This document shows, piece after piece, positions 20,317-29,141 of a DNA stretch of 64,000 nt (positions are counted from its first letter, which is position 1; each line of letters opens with the position of its first letter). The stretch lies in contig NZ_JACCBA010000001.1 of assembly GCF_013409365.1 (NCBI RefSeq), forward strand, positions 8,804,001 to 8,868,000. The letters are read 5' to 3'. The notes beneath the pieces were generated by a model that worked only from the letters and a program-made list of their open reading frames with translations, searched no databases and had not been told where the DNA came from. This stretch comes from Actinomadura luteofluorescens. GTDB taxonomy: Bacteria > Actinomycetota > Actinomycetes > Streptosporangiales > Streptosporangiaceae. A program made the position numbers and the translations under genes.

Positions 20317-21501
20317 CTAGGACACGGCCCGCTCGGCGCGGCCGGCGGGCTCGGCCGCCGGCGCCGCGGTCGCGCCGCCGTGCGTGTTCAGCGCCCCGGC
20401 CGTCACGGTCATCACCGCGACCACGCACGTGATGAGCGCGAACGCGGCCGGGTAGGACAGCGCTCCGGCCGTCCAGCCGGTGATGGCGGGCGCGGTCAGG
20501 CCCGACAGGTAGGTGATCGTCGCGACGCCCGCCACGCCCTCGCCCGGGGTGGCGCCGGCGGCGCCCGCCGCCGCGAACACCAGCGGCACGACCGTCGCCA
20601 CGCCGACGCCGAGCAGCGCGAACCCGGCGATGGCGGGCCAGGGCGCGCGGGACGCCACGACCAGCGCGCCGCCGAGGACCGCCACCACGCCCCCGCACCG
20701 GACCACCCGGGCCGGGCCGAGCCGCCGCACCAGCCGGTCGCCGAGCAGCCGCGTCCCGGCCATGCAGGACATGAAGACCGTGTAGGCGGCGGCCGCCAGG
20801 CCGGGGCCCGCGTCCGCGACCTCGGTCAGGTAGACGGCCGTCCAGTCGGCGCTGGCGCCCTCGGCGAACGTGGCGCAGAACCCGACGACGCCGATGGCCA
20901 GAACGGCCCGGGTCGGCAGTGCGAAGCGGCGCGGCGCCGGGGCGCCGGGGGACGGGCGCGCGTGCAGCAGCCCGCGCCCGGCCGGCGCGCCCACCGCCAG
21001 CAGTACGGCGGCGACCAGGCCGAGGTGCAGCCGGGCGTCGATCCCCGCGTGCGCGGCCAGGATGCCGGTGCCGCCCGCGATGAGACTGCCGACGCACCAC
21101 AGGCCGTGCAACCCGGACATGACGGGCTTCCCCAGGTGCCGCTCCACCGACACCGCGTGCGCGTTCATCACCACGTCGGACATGCCCGCGGTGGCCCCGA
21201 ACAGCAGCATCGCCGCGAACAGGAAGGCGGGGGCGGGGGCCAGCGCGGGCAGCGCCCCGGCGGCGCACCAGGCCGCGATCAGCAGGCGGGTGGCCCGGCG
21301 CTCGCCGATCCGGTGCGCGATGCGGCTCGCGGTCGGCATGCCGATGAACGCGCCGATGGACGGGCAGAGCAGCGCCGCGCCGAGCATGGCGGGCGACAGG
21401 TCGAGCCGGTCCTGGATCCAGGGGATGCGGGTGGCGAGGGTGCCGGCGACGGCGCCGTGCAGAGCGAACACGACCGCGATGGCGCGGTGGGGGGAGTTCA
21501 T
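20317..21501 (-). CDS. MFS transporter
   Basis: 394-residue major facilitator with about 12 hydrophobic helices. The loop GERRATRLLIAAW after helix 2 resembles the family's basic motif. No substrate-specific signature is evident; the closest general type is the FucP/YbjJ-like group of 12-TM carriers. Divergent from a ROK repressor with two operator-like repeats in between, so it is probably the repressor's main target and may carry a sugar or related compound. Confidence 0.85.
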   Translation of the reverse strand: MNSPHRAIAVVFALHGAVAGTLATRIPWIQDRLDLSPAMLGAALLCPSIGAFIGMPTASRIAHRIGERRATRLLIAAWCAAGALPALAPAPAFLFAAMLLFGATAGMSDVVMNAHAVSVERHLGKPVMSGLHGLWCVGSLIAGGTGILAAHAGIDARLHLGLVAAVLLAVGAPAGRGLLHARPSPGAPAPRRFALPTRAVLAIGVVGFCATFAEGASADWTAVYLTEVADAGPGLAAAAYTVFMSCMAGTRLLGDRLVRRLGPARVVRCGGVVAVLGGALVVASRAPWPAIAGFALLGVGVATVVPLVFAAAGAAGATPGEGVAGVATITYLSGLTAPAITGWTAGALSYPAAFALITCVVAVMTVTAGALNTHGGATAAPAAEPAGRAERAVS

Positions 21502-21519
21502 GGTCCTAGAAACTAACAG

Positions 21520-21560
21520 GCAGGCTTCCTGATGAAAAGCGCATCACGCAGGTTCCCTGC
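21520..21560. promoter_or_regulatory. Pair of ROK operator candidates
   Basis: Two 13-nt inverted repeats, GCAGG-CTT-CCTGA (21520-21532) and GCAGG-TTC-CCTGC (21548-21560), start 28 nt apart in the 67-nt divergent region between the MFS and ROK genes. The second is perfectly symmetric. Paired palindromic sites suit dimeric or tetrameric ROK repressors; binding is inferred. Confidence 0.55.
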
Positions 21561-21568
21561 CTACTACG

Positions 21569-22597
21569 ATGGGCGGCGTGAAGACCGCCGACCCGACGAT
21601 GGCCCGCGCGATCAACGACCGGCTGGCCCTCGACCTGCTGCTGGAGCGCGGGCCGCTGACCGCGCCGCAGCTGCGGACGCTGACCGGGCTGTCGCGGCCT
21701 ACGGTGTCCGACCTGATCGAGCGGCTGCGGGCCGGCGGGCTGATCGAGGCGGCGGGGGAGACCGGCGCCGACCGGCGCGGGCCGAACGCGCGCCTCTACG
21801 GCCTGGTCGCGGACCGCGCCCACGTCGCCGGGGTGGACCTGCGCCGCGACGCCGTGCACGTCAGCGTCGCCGACATCGCGGGGAACCCGGCGGGATCGGC
21901 GTCCCGGCCGCTGCCCCCGTCGCCCGACCTGTGCGCCGTCGTCGCCGGCGCGGTGACCGAGGCGGCGGGCGGACGCACCCTGCACACGCTGGTGCTCGGC
22001 ACCCCTGGGCTGATCGACCCGCGCACCGGGCGTGCGACCGACAGCGGCGTCCCGGGCGGCCGCCCCGACCTCGGCGCGGCCCTGCGCGACCGGCTGGGTG
22101 CGCCGGTGCGGGTGGAGAACGAGGTCAACCTCGGCGCCATCGCCGAGCACCGGGAGGGCGCGGCGGAGGGCCGCGACGACTTCGCGCTCCTCTGGCTGGA
22201 CGACGGCGTCGGCGGGGCGCTCGTCCTGGACGGCCGGCTGCGGCGCGGCGCCTCCGGCGGCGCGGGCGAGGTGGGCCTGCTGAAGGTCGGCGGGACGGAC
22301 TTGTGCGCCCTCCTCGACGGGGCGGCCGTGGCGGGCCTGGGCGACGAGGCGATCGCCGGGCGCATCGCCGAGGCGGTGTTCGTGCTCGTCGCCGTTCTCG
22401 ACCCCGGGCTCGTCGTGCTCGGCGGGGCGCTCGGCCGCGCGGGCGGCGACCGGCTCGCCGGCCTGGTCGCCGCGAAGCTCGCCCTGCTCAGCCCGGCCGC
22501 CACCGAGGTGCGGCCAAGCCTCGTCGAGGGTGACGCCGTGCTGCGCGGCGCGGTGCTGACCGCCCTGGACGTGGTCCGCGACGACGTCTTCGGCTAG
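21569..22597 (+). CDS. ROK-family transcriptional repressor
   Basis: 342-residue NagC/XylR-like ROK protein. The N-terminal MarR-like HTH (LTAPQLRTLTGLSRPTVSDLIERLRAGGLI) precedes an actin-like ATPase fold. The usual ROK zinc-site CxCGxxGC is not apparent; the corresponding loop reads VGGTDLCALLDGAA. Loss of this motif suggests altered sugar or metal handling. ATG 21569 and GTG 21578 are both possible starts. Likely represses itself and the divergent MFS gene. Confidence 0.85.
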   Translation: MGGVKTADPTMARAINDRLALDLLLERGPLTAPQLRTLTGLSRPTVSDLIERLRAGGLIEAAGETGADRRGPNARLYGLVADRAHVAGVDLRRDAVHVSVADIAGNPAGSASRPLPPSPDLCAVVAGAVTEAAGGRTLHTLVLGTPGLIDPRTGRATDSGVPGGRPDLGAALRDRLGAPVRVENEVNLGAIAEHREGAAEGRDDFALLWLDDGVGGALVLDGRLRRGASGGAGEVGLLKVGGTDLCALLDGAAVAGLGDEAIAGRIAEAVFVLVAVLDPGLVVLGGALGRAGGDRLAGLVAAKLALLSPAATEVRPSLVEGDAVLRGAVLTALDVVRDDVFG

Positions 22598-22605
22598 ATG
22601 CGCCC

Positions 22606-22626
22606 CGGCCGGCGGCCGCCCGGCCG
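22606..22626. terminator. Possible bidirectional terminator
   Basis: GGCCGG (22607-22612) and CCGGCC (22620-22625) form a GC-only stem with a 7-nt loop in the 37-nt gap between the convergent ROK and TetR genes. Short and without T-run. Confidence 0.35.
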
Positions 22627-22634
22627 CGCGCCCC

Positions 22635-23300
22635 TCACGCCTTCGGCAGGCGCTCGCCCGCCCGGAGCCGGTCCAGGCCGAGCCAGATGAACTCCACGGC
22701 CATCTGCTCGGCGCGCTCGCGCGGCGTGTCGGGATGCTCCAGCCACCACGACACCATCGACAGCATCGACCCGTACATCAGCGGGACGAGCAGCCGCGCC
22801 CGCCGCTCGTTCACCGCGAGCGCCGCCGGCGACAGCGCCGGGTCGGCCCTGCGGCGGCGCAGCAGCAGGTCGGCGAACGCGGTCCCGAGCCGGTCGCGCA
22901 GCTCCCGCAGCTCCAGGCCCACCTCGGGCTTGTCGAGGTGCCGGACCACGAGGGCCCACGCGTCGGGCTCCTCGGTGGCGTAGTCGAACAGCACCCGGAT
23001 CATCGCCCGGATGCCGTCGGCCGAGCCGTGCGCGGCGAGCACGGCCCGGTTCAGCCTGCCGGTGAGCTCGGCGACGATGGCCTCGGTGACCTCGGCGAAC
23101 AGCTCCTCCTTGGAGGTGAAGTGCTGGTACAGCAGCGCCTTGGACACCTGCGCCCCCGACGCCACGTGCTCCATCTGGGTCAGGTGGTAGCCGCGGCGGC
23201 CGAACTCCGCCAGCGCCGTCTGGAGCAGCTGCTCGCGCCGCCGGGCGTGCGGCATGCGCCGCCGCGCGCCCGGCGCCGCCTCCCCCGTGCCGCCGGTCAT
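22635..23300 (-). CDS. TetR-family transcriptional regulator
   Basis: 221-residue TetR-type repressor. [50 protein letters not shown] (about residues 20-67), followed by an all-helical ligand domain with Trp-rich segments. ATG overlaps the acyl-CoA dehydrogenase stop (ATGA), so both are in one operon driven from the operator region at 24529-24550. Family knowledge suggests an acyl-CoA or fatty-acid-derived ligand, given the dehydrogenase partner. Confidence 0.92.
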   Translation of the reverse strand: MTGGTGEAAPGARRRMPHARRREQLLQTALAEFGRRGYHLTQMEHVASGAQVSKALLYQHFTSKEELFAEVTEAIVAELTGRLNRAVLAAHGSADGIRAMIRVLFDYATEEPDAWALVVRHLDKPEVGLELRELRDRLGTAFADLLLRRRRADPALSPAALAVNERRARLLVPLMYGSMLSMVSWWLEHPDTPRERAEQMAVEFIWLGLDRLRAGERLPKA

Positions 23301-24520
23301 GTGCCGAGGTACCCGCCGAGCTCGGCGCGGGCCACGCTCCGCACGTGGACCTCGTCCGGGCCGTCCGCGAGGCGCAGCGTGCGCAGCCCGGCCCACATCG
23401 CGGCGAGCGGGGTGTCGTCGCTGACGCCGGCGCCGCCGTGCACCTGGATCGCCCGGTCGACCACCTCCAGCGCGACCCGCGGGGCGATCACCTTGATCGC
23501 CGCGACCTCGGACCGGGCCGCCTGCACGCCCTGCTTGTCGATCAGCCAGGCGGTCTTGAGGGTGAGCAGCCGGGCCTGCTCGATCGCCATCCGCGACTCG
23601 GCGATCTGCTGGCGCACCACGCCCTGCCTGGCCAGCGGCCCGCCGAAGGCGACCCGCGACACCGCGCGCTCGCACATCAGCTCCAGCGCCCGCTCGGCCA
23701 TCCCGATCGCGCGCATGCAGTGGTGGATACGGCCGGGGCCGAGGCGGGCCTGCGCGATGGCGAAGCCGCCGCCCTCCTCGCCGACCAGGTTCTCCACGGG
23801 GACGCGGACGTCGGTGAAGGTGATCTCGCAGTGGCCGTGCTGGTCCTGGTAGCCGAACACGGGCAGCGGCCGGACGACCTCCACCCCCGGGGCGTCGAGC
23901 GGCACGAGCACCATCGACTGCTGCCGGTAGGGGTGCCCCTCGGGGTCCGTCTTGCCCATCACGATCATGATCTTGCAGCGCGGGTCGGCGGAACCGCTGA
24001 TCCACCACTTGCGGCCGTTGACGACGTAGTGGTCGCCGTCGCGCACGATGCTGGTGGAGATGTTGGTGGCGTCCGAGCTCGCCACGTCCGGCTCGGTCAT
24101 CGCGAACGCGCTGCGGATCTCGCCGTTCAGCAGCGGCGCGAGCCAGCGCTCCTTCTGCTCGGGCGTGCCGAACAGGTGCAGCACCTCCATGTTGCCGGTG
24201 TCGGGCGCCGCGCAGTTGATGGCCTCCGGCGCCAGGGCGGGGGAGCGGCCCGTGACCTCGGCGAGGGAGGCGTAGTCGGTGACCGAGAGGCCGTGTGCGG
24301 GGTCCTCGCAGTCGGGAAGGAACAGGTTCCACAGGCCGCGTCCGCGCGCCTCCACCTTGAGGTCCTCCACGACCTGGGGGACGTGGTGCTCGCGGCCCGC
24401 CGCGCGCAGCTCGGCCCGCTGGGCCGCGTAGACCGGCTCGGCCGGGTAGACGTGGGAGTCCATGAAGTCCTGGAGGCGGCCGAGGTGGTCCCGGGCCCGC
24501 TCGCTCAAACCGAAGTCCAT
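23297..24520 (-). CDS. Acyl-CoA dehydrogenase
   Basis: 407-residue FAD-dependent acyl-CoA dehydrogenase of the ACAD10/11-like or FadE type. Signatures: [55 protein letters not shown] and the C-terminal [15 protein letters not shown]. It would catalyse alpha,beta-dehydrogenation of an acyl-CoA in fatty or branched acid degradation. First gene of a minus-strand operon with its TetR regulator. The chain length of the substrate is not readable. Confidence 0.93.
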   Translation of the reverse strand: MDFGLSERARDHLGRLQDFMDSHVYPAEPVYAAQRAELRAAGREHHVPQVVEDLKVEARGRGLWNLFLPDCEDPAHGLSVTDYASLAEVTGRSPALAPEAINCAAPDTGNMEVLHLFGTPEQKERWLAPLLNGEIRSAFAMTEPDVASSDATNISTSIVRDGDHYVVNGRKWWISGSADPRCKIMIVMGKTDPEGHPYRQQSMVLVPLDAPGVEVVRPLPVFGYQDQHGHCEITFTDVRVPVENLVGEEGGGFAIAQARLGPGRIHHCMRAIGMAERALELMCERAVSRVAFGGPLARQGVVRQQIAESRMAIEQARLLTLKTAWLIDKQGVQAARSEVAAIKVIAPRVALEVVDRAIQVHGGAGVSDDTPLAAMWAGLRTLRLADGPDEVHVRSVARAELGGYLGT

Positions 24521-24528
24521 TCCGCTAG

Positions 24529-24550
24529 AGTAACTGACGAGTCAGTTACT
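24529..24550. promoter_or_regulatory. TetR operator palindrome
   Basis: Perfect 10-bp inverted repeat, AGTAACTGAC-GA-GTCAGTTACT, centred 24539-24540 in the 46-nt gap between the divergent dehydrogenase and SDR genes. Low GC compared with the surroundings, and 9 nt from the dehydrogenase start. This is a textbook TetR-type operator able to control both operons. Confidence 0.75.
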
Positions 24551-24566
24551 TCGGGAGGAGTCCCCC

Positions 24567-25313
24567 ATGGCACCCTTCGACGGCACCGGCAAGGTCGCGC
24601 TGATCACGGGCGGGTCCAACGGCATCGGGGCCGCGGTGGCGCGCCGCCTGGCCCGCGAGGGCGCGCGCGTCGTGCTCGCCGACGTCGACGCGGAGGCCGG
24701 GGACGCGCTCGCGAGGGAGCTGGACGGCGCGTTCGTCCGCTGCGACGTGCGCGAACCGGCCGACAGCGAGGCCGCCGTCGCGGCCGCCGTCGACCGCTTC
24801 GGGGGCCTGGACGTGGCGTTCCTCAACGCCGGGGTGGCAGGTGGCGGGGGCGTCGGCGACGACTTCGACCTCGCCGCGTACCGGCGGGCCATGGGGATCA
24901 ACCTCGACGGCGTCGTGTTCGGCGCGCACGCCGCGCTGCCCGCGCTGCGCGCCCGGGGCGGCGGCGACATCGTCGCCACCGCGAGCATGGCCGCGCTCAC
25001 CGCGACGCCGTTCGACCCGGTCTACGGCGCCAACAAGGCGGCCGTGGTCGGGCTCGTCCGCGCCCTCGGCCCCACGTTCGCCGGGGAGGGCGTCCGCGTG
25101 AACGCCCTGTGCCCCTCTTTCGCCGACACCGACATCCTCACCCCCCTCAAGGGGCACCTCCAGGAGACCGGATTCCCGATCCTGGAGGTGGGGGACGTGG
25201 TCGAGGCGTTCATGCGGATCCTGGACGCCGGCGGCGCGGGCGAGGCCTGGTACGTGGTGCCCGGCCGCACGCCCGAGCCGTTCCGCTTCCGCGGCGTGCC
25301 CGGACCCCGCTGA
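24567..25313 (+). CDS. Short-chain dehydrogenase/reductase
   Basis: 248-residue classical SDR: cofactor motif TGGSNGIG (residues 14-21), NAG in LNAGVAGG, and the YxxxK motif in VYGANKAAVVG. The catalytic serine is in ATASMAA. Asp at the end of beta-2 (LADVDAEAGD) favours NAD over NADP. ATG 24567 follows GGGAGGAG. Divergent from the acyl-CoA dehydrogenase under the same operator, so it likely acts as a 3-hydroxyacyl-CoA or alcohol dehydrogenase in the same pathway. Confidence 0.9.
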   Translation: MAPFDGTGKVALITGGSNGIGAAVARRLAREGARVVLADVDAEAGDALARELDGAFVRCDVREPADSEAAVAAAVDRFGGLDVAFLNAGVAGGGGVGDDFDLAAYRRAMGINLDGVVFGAHAALPALRARGGGDIVATASMAALTATPFDPVYGANKAAVVGLVRALGPTFAGEGVRVNALCPSFADTDILTPLKGHLQETGFPILEVGDVVEAFMRILDAGGAGEAWYVVPGRTPEPFRFRGVPGPR

Positions 25314-25339
25314 GCATCCGAGAGCTTCCTAGGAGAGTC

Positions 25340-26296
25340 ATGCGCGCCATACAGATCACCGAGTTCGGCGGGCCCGAGGTCCTGACCGTCACCGAGCTTC
25401 CCGAGCCGGCCGCCGGGCCGGGGCACCTGCTCATCGACGTCTCGCGGGCCGGCATCAACTACGCCGACACCCACCAGGCCGAGAACAGCTACCTCTCGGA
25501 GTCCACGCTGCCGATGGTGCCGGGCGGCGAGGTCGTGGGCACCACGCCCGACGGCCGCCGCGTCGTCGCGCTCGTCGGCACCGGCGGCTACGCGGAGAAG
25601 GCCGTCGCCCCCGAGGCTCTGGCCTGGGACGTCCCGGAAGGGATCGACGACGTCACCGCCCTCGGCATGATCGTCCAGGGCGCTTCGGCGTGGGTGCTGC
25701 TGCGCCGCAGCGTCCACCTGGAGCCCGGCGAGTCGGTCGTCGTGCACGCCGCCGCGGGCGGGGTCGGGACGATCGCCGTGCAGCTCGCCAAGGCCTGGGG
25801 CGCCGGGCGGGTCATCGCCACCGCCTCCTCCGAGAGCAAGCGGCGGCTCGCCCTCGACCTCGGGGCCGACGTCGCGATCGACGCGGGCGTGCCCGACCTC
25901 ACCCAGGCGCTCATCGACGCCAACGGGGGCAGGCGCGTCGACACCGTCCTGGAGATGACCGGCGGCACGGTGACCGACCAGAGCCTGCGCGCCCTGGCCC
26001 CGTTCGGCCGCCTCGCCTTCTACGGCATGGCGTCGCGCACGGAGCCCTCGCCCGTCCGGCCCGCCACGCTCATGTCGCACTCCACCACGATCTCCGGCAT
26101 GTGGCTGGCGCACGTCTTCCAGCTCCCGGGCAACGTGATGCGCCAGGCGCTGGACGAGCTGTTCACCCTCGCGGCGGACGGCGGGATCCGCGTCGTCGCC
26201 GGCGGCGAGTACGGGCTCAGCGAGGTGCGAAGCGCCCACGAGGACCTGCGCGCCCGCCGCACCACCGGCAAGCTCGTCCTCGACCCGTCGCGCTGA
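25340..26296 (+). CDS. Zinc-independent quinone oxidoreductase-like MDR protein
   Basis: 318-residue medium-chain dehydrogenase/reductase. The NADPH-binding motif is HAAAGGVGTIAVQLAKAWGA (about 137-156) and the Rossmann segment IATASSESKRRLALDLGAD follows. Cysteine ligands of zinc alcohol dehydrogenases are absent, so it belongs to the quinone oxidoreductase group. ATG 25340 follows AGGAGAG, 26 nt after the SDR stop, so both are probably one operon under TetR control. Substrate unknown. Confidence 0.9.
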   Translation: MRAIQITEFGGPEVLTVTELPEPAAGPGHLLIDVSRAGINYADTHQAENSYLSESTLPMVPGGEVVGTTPDGRRVVALVGTGGYAEKAVAPEALAWDVPEGIDDVTALGMIVQGASAWVLLRRSVHLEPGESVVVHAAAGGVGTIAVQLAKAWGAGRVIATASSESKRRLALDLGADVAIDAGVPDLTQALIDANGGRRVDTVLEMTGGTVTDQSLRALAPFGRLAFYGMASRTEPSPVRPATLMSHSTTISGMWLAHVFQLPGNVMRQALDELFTLAADGGIRVVAGGEYGLSEVRSAHEDLRARRTTGKLVLDPSR

Positions 26297-26311
26297 GCCG
26301 CCGCCGGCCGG

Positions 26312-26986
26312 CTAGCCGACGAGGCCGTTCTCGTAGGCGTAGACGACGGCCTGGGTGCGGTCGCGCAGCCCGAGCTTGGTCAGCACGTGCCCGACGTGCG
26401 TCTTGACCGTCTGCTCGGCCAGCACCAGCTCGGCGGCGACCTCGGCGTTGGACAGGCCGCGCGCCATGAGCCGCAGCACGTCCAGCTCGCGCGGCGTCAG
26501 GCCCGCGGTCGCCTTCGGGCTCGGCCGCTGGTGCCGGCGGCGGCGCGCGAAGTCGCCGATCAGCCGGCGGGTGATGGACGGGGCGAGCAGCGCGTCGCCC
26601 GCCGCCACGACCCGCACGCCGTTCACCAGGTCCGCGGCCGAGGCGTCCTTCAGCAGGAACCCGCTGGCCCCCGAGCCGAGCGCCTCGTAGACGTACTCGT
26701 CGAGGTCGAAGGTGGTCAGGACGAGCACCTTGGGCCGGGCGTCGGCCGGGTCCGCGTCCGGGTCGGGGGAGCCGGCCAGCTCGGCGGTGGCGGCCAGGCC
26801 GTCCATCTCCGGCATCCGGATGTCCATGACGACCACGTCCGGGTCCAGCCGGCGGGCCATCTCCACGGCCTCGCGGCCGTTGCCCGCCTGCCCGATCACC
26901 TCGATCCCCGGGTCGGAGGACAGCAGCGCCGCGAGCCCGTCGCGGATCATCACCTGGTCGTCGGCGATCAGCACCCGAATCGTCAC
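26312..26986 (-). CDS. LuxR/NarL-family response regulator
   Basis: 224-residue response regulator with phospho-acceptor Asp55 (VVVMDIRMPEMDG), conserved Lys in FLLKDAS, and a C-terminal HTH_LuxR (LTPRELDVLRLMARGLSNAEVA to VKTHVGHVLTKLGL). GTG start 39 nt downstream of the sensor kinase stop, hence the cognate pair in one operon. The receiver has an extra Pro/Asp-rich loop (SPDPDADPADARP) before the VLVLTTFD strand, seen in a subset of actinobacterial regulators. Confidence 0.94.
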   Translation of the reverse strand: MTIRVLIADDQVMIRDGLAALLSSDPGIEVIGQAGNGREAVEMARRLDPDVVVMDIRMPEMDGLAATAELAGSPDPDADPADARPKVLVLTTFDLDEYVYEALGSGASGFLLKDASAADLVNGVRVVAAGDALLAPSITRRLIGDFARRRRHQRPSPKATAGLTPRELDVLRLMARGLSNAEVAAELVLAEQTVKTHVGHVLTKLGLRDRTQAVVYAYENGLVG

Positions 26987-27025
26987 GGCACAACCCTAAG
27001 GGCAGGCTGATCGGCTCGCCCCCGA

Positions 27026-28279
27026 CTAGTCCGGATCACCGTAGGGCAGTGCGGCGACGACCGCCCAGCCGGCGCCCTCGCGCGGGCCGGCCTCGAGGCT
27101 GCCGTCGAGCATCGCGACCCGTTCGCGCATGCCGACCAGGCCGTGGCCGCCGCCGTGCGACTCCTCCGGCGTGCTGCGGGCGCCGTCGTCGGTGACCGAC
27201 ACCGTCAGCTCCTCGGCGCCGTACCGCACCTCGACGTGCACGCGGGAGCCCGGCGCGTACCGGGCGGCGTTGCTCAGCGACTCCTGCACGATCCGGTACG
27301 CCGACAGGTCGACCCCGGCGTGCAGGGGGCGCGGCATCCCGACGACGGCGCTCGCGACCGACAGCCCGGAGCGCCGGGCCGCGCCGACCAGGTCGTCCAG
27401 CCGCTCCAGGCCGGGCTGCGGGGCGCGCTCGGCGCCCTCGTCGTCGGCGCGCAGCAGCCCGACGACCCGCCGCGTCTCGGTGAGGGCCTCGCGGGCCGCG
27501 TCCCGGACGACCTCGAACGTCTGCCGTGCCGCGTCCGGCAGCTCAGGGATCTTGTAGGGGGCGGCCTCCGCCTGCATCGCGATCACCGACATGTGGTGGG
27601 CGACGACGTCGTGCAGCTCGCGGGCGATGCGGGCCCGCTCCTCCAGCACCGCCTGCCGCGCGAGGTCGCGCTGGTGCTGTTCCTCGCGCCATCGCAGCTC
27701 CTCCACGGCCGAATGGCGCCCGCCGACCGCGTCGCCGAAAGTCAGCGCGACCGCCGCGAGCCCGGCCAGGATCATGCCGAACCAGCCGGGCATCCCGTAC
27801 AGCACGGCGGGCGCCAGGACCCCGGCGATGGTCACCGCGCCGACGCCGACGGTGGTCTGCCGGGCCGCGCCGACGCCGACGAAGAACAGGATGACGATCA
27901 GCGCGAGGATCGCCGTCACGGGCCACGGCATGAAGCCCTCGCCGTGCCGGACGACGACCGTCAGCAGCAGCCCGGCCGCCGCGAACCGCCAGGCGGCCAG
28001 GGGCCAGCGGGCCGCGAACAGCAGCGGCATCGCCTGCAGCGCGCCGAGGGGCCAGGCCAGCTGGGCGTTGAGCCGGTACTGCGTGACGGAGATGGCGATG
28101 GCCCCGGCCGTGAAGCCGAGGGCCATGACCGTCAGGACGAGCAGGATCGGGATGCGCAGCGCGGGATGGGCGGGCAGCAGGGTGACGGCCGGCTCGTCAC
28201 GGCCGGGCAGGAGGGCGGCGCGGACCCCCGCGGCCAGCCGGGTGCGGCCCGCGGTCGCGGGGCGGTCTGGATCGTTCAT
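27026..28279 (-). CDS. Membrane sensor histidine kinase (HisKA_3)
   Basis: 417-residue kinase. Several hydrophobic segments between residues 42 and 182 form a membrane sensor; the dimerisation/phospho-acceptor box is ARIARELHDVVAHHMSV with His223; the ATPase domain has an N-box ESLSNAARYA and G-box HGLVGMRERVAML. It is the standard actinobacterial partner of NarL regulators. Stimulus unknown. Transcribed first, before its regulator. Confidence 0.94.
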   Translation of the reverse strand: MNDPDRPATAGRTRLAAGVRAALLPGRDEPAVTLLPAHPALRIPILLVLTVMALGFTAGAIAISVTQYRLNAQLAWPLGALQAMPLLFAARWPLAAWRFAAAGLLLTVVVRHGEGFMPWPVTAILALIVILFFVGVGAARQTTVGVGAVTIAGVLAPAVLYGMPGWFGMILAGLAAVALTFGDAVGGRHSAVEELRWREEQHQRDLARQAVLEERARIARELHDVVAHHMSVIAMQAEAAPYKIPELPDAARQTFEVVRDAAREALTETRRVVGLLRADDEGAERAPQPGLERLDDLVGAARRSGLSVASAVVGMPRPLHAGVDLSAYRIVQESLSNAARYAPGSRVHVEVRYGAEELTVSVTDDGARSTPEESHGGGHGLVGMRERVAMLDGSLEAGPREGAGWAVVAALPYGDPD

Positions 28280-28447
28280 TTGGCTGCGAGCCTAGAACGC
28301 CCGGCCCCCCGGCGGCCTGACCCCGGGGAGGGAGATCCGATCCAGCCCCTGGGTATCAGCCCTGGGCAGCGCCCGTCCCGGTGCGGAGGGGCGGTAAACA
28401 GCTATTTCCGATTGACTTTATAGGGAACCTGGGCCACGCTGGTCCCC

Positions 28448-28564
28448 GTGCCGATCTCCGGACTTCGCTACGAGCGCCTCCACGTCGACCTGCGCCGCCA
28501 GGCCAGCGCGCTGTGTCGCCGCCCGTCCCGCCGAGCGCGACGAGGAATGGCAGCACACCGCTAG
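28448..28564 (+). CDS. Short leader peptide upstream of cysteine dioxygenase
   Basis: 38-codon ORF from GTG 28448 to TAG 28562-28564, 12 nt before the cysteine dioxygenase start. It encodes RLHVDLRRQASALCRR in its middle, matching the pattern (HVDL-x-R-x-x-SALC) of the small leader peptides found before sulfur and cysteine metabolism genes in actinobacteria. The cysteine codon TGT lies near the end, suited to sensing cysteine supply by ribosome pausing. Too short for normal gene calling. Regulatory role is inferred from the family pattern. Confidence 0.65.
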   Translation: MPISGLRYERLHVDLRRQASALCRRPSRRARRGMAAHR

Positions 28565-28576
28565 GAGAGCGACCGC

Positions 28577-29080
28577 ATGACCGTCACCACGACCGGCCTC
28601 ACCCTGCCCGCGCCCGAAGGCGCCCCGTTCACCCCCCGGCGCCTCGCCGAGCGGGCGCGCGGGCTCGCCGCCGACCCGGGGGAGTGGCTGCTCCGGGTCC
28701 GGCTCGACCCGCGCGGACGCTGGTACGAGCGCGTCCACCAGGACGCCGACCACGAGATCTGGCTGATCAGCTGGCTGCCCGGCCAGTCCACCGGCTTCCA
28801 CGACCACGGCGACTCCGCGGGCGCGTTCGCGGTCGCCCTCGGGACCCTGGAGGAGCAGCGCGCCAACGCCGCGCACCGGATCGGGACCGCGCGCGGCGTC
28901 GGCGCCGGGCAGGCCCACTGCTTCGGGCCCGGGTACGTCCACGACGTGCGCAACACCTCGGAGGCGCCCGCCGTGAGCGTCCACGTCTACTCGCCGCCGC
29001 TCAGCGCGATGCGCCGGTACGACGTGGACGCGGGCGGCGGCCTGGTCCGGCTCGCCGACGAGTCCGCCGCCGACTGGTGA
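28577..29080 (+). CDS. Cysteine dioxygenase type I family protein
   Basis: 167-residue cupin. Iron ligands are expected in STGFHDHGDSAGAF (His74, His76) and in GYVHDVRN; the segment WLISWLPGQSTGFHDHG is typical of bacterial cysteine dioxygenases. It would oxidise cysteine to cysteine sulfinate. No rhodanese domain is fused at the C-terminus, unlike many actinobacterial relatives. AGGAG at 28563-28567 overlaps the leader stop, so translation is probably coupled to the leader peptide. Confidence 0.88.
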   Translation: MTVTTTGLTLPAPEGAPFTPRRLAERARGLAADPGEWLLRVRLDPRGRWYERVHQDADHEIWLISWLPGQSTGFHDHGDSAGAFAVALGTLEEQRANAAHRIGTARGVGAGQAHCFGPGYVHDVRNTSEAPAVSVHVYSPPLSAMRRYDVDAGGGLVRLADESAADW

Positions 29081-29141
29081 GGACCCGCCGCCCCGGGGCG
29101 CCGATCTTGCGGTGATCGCCGGGGCGGCGGACACTGCGGGA

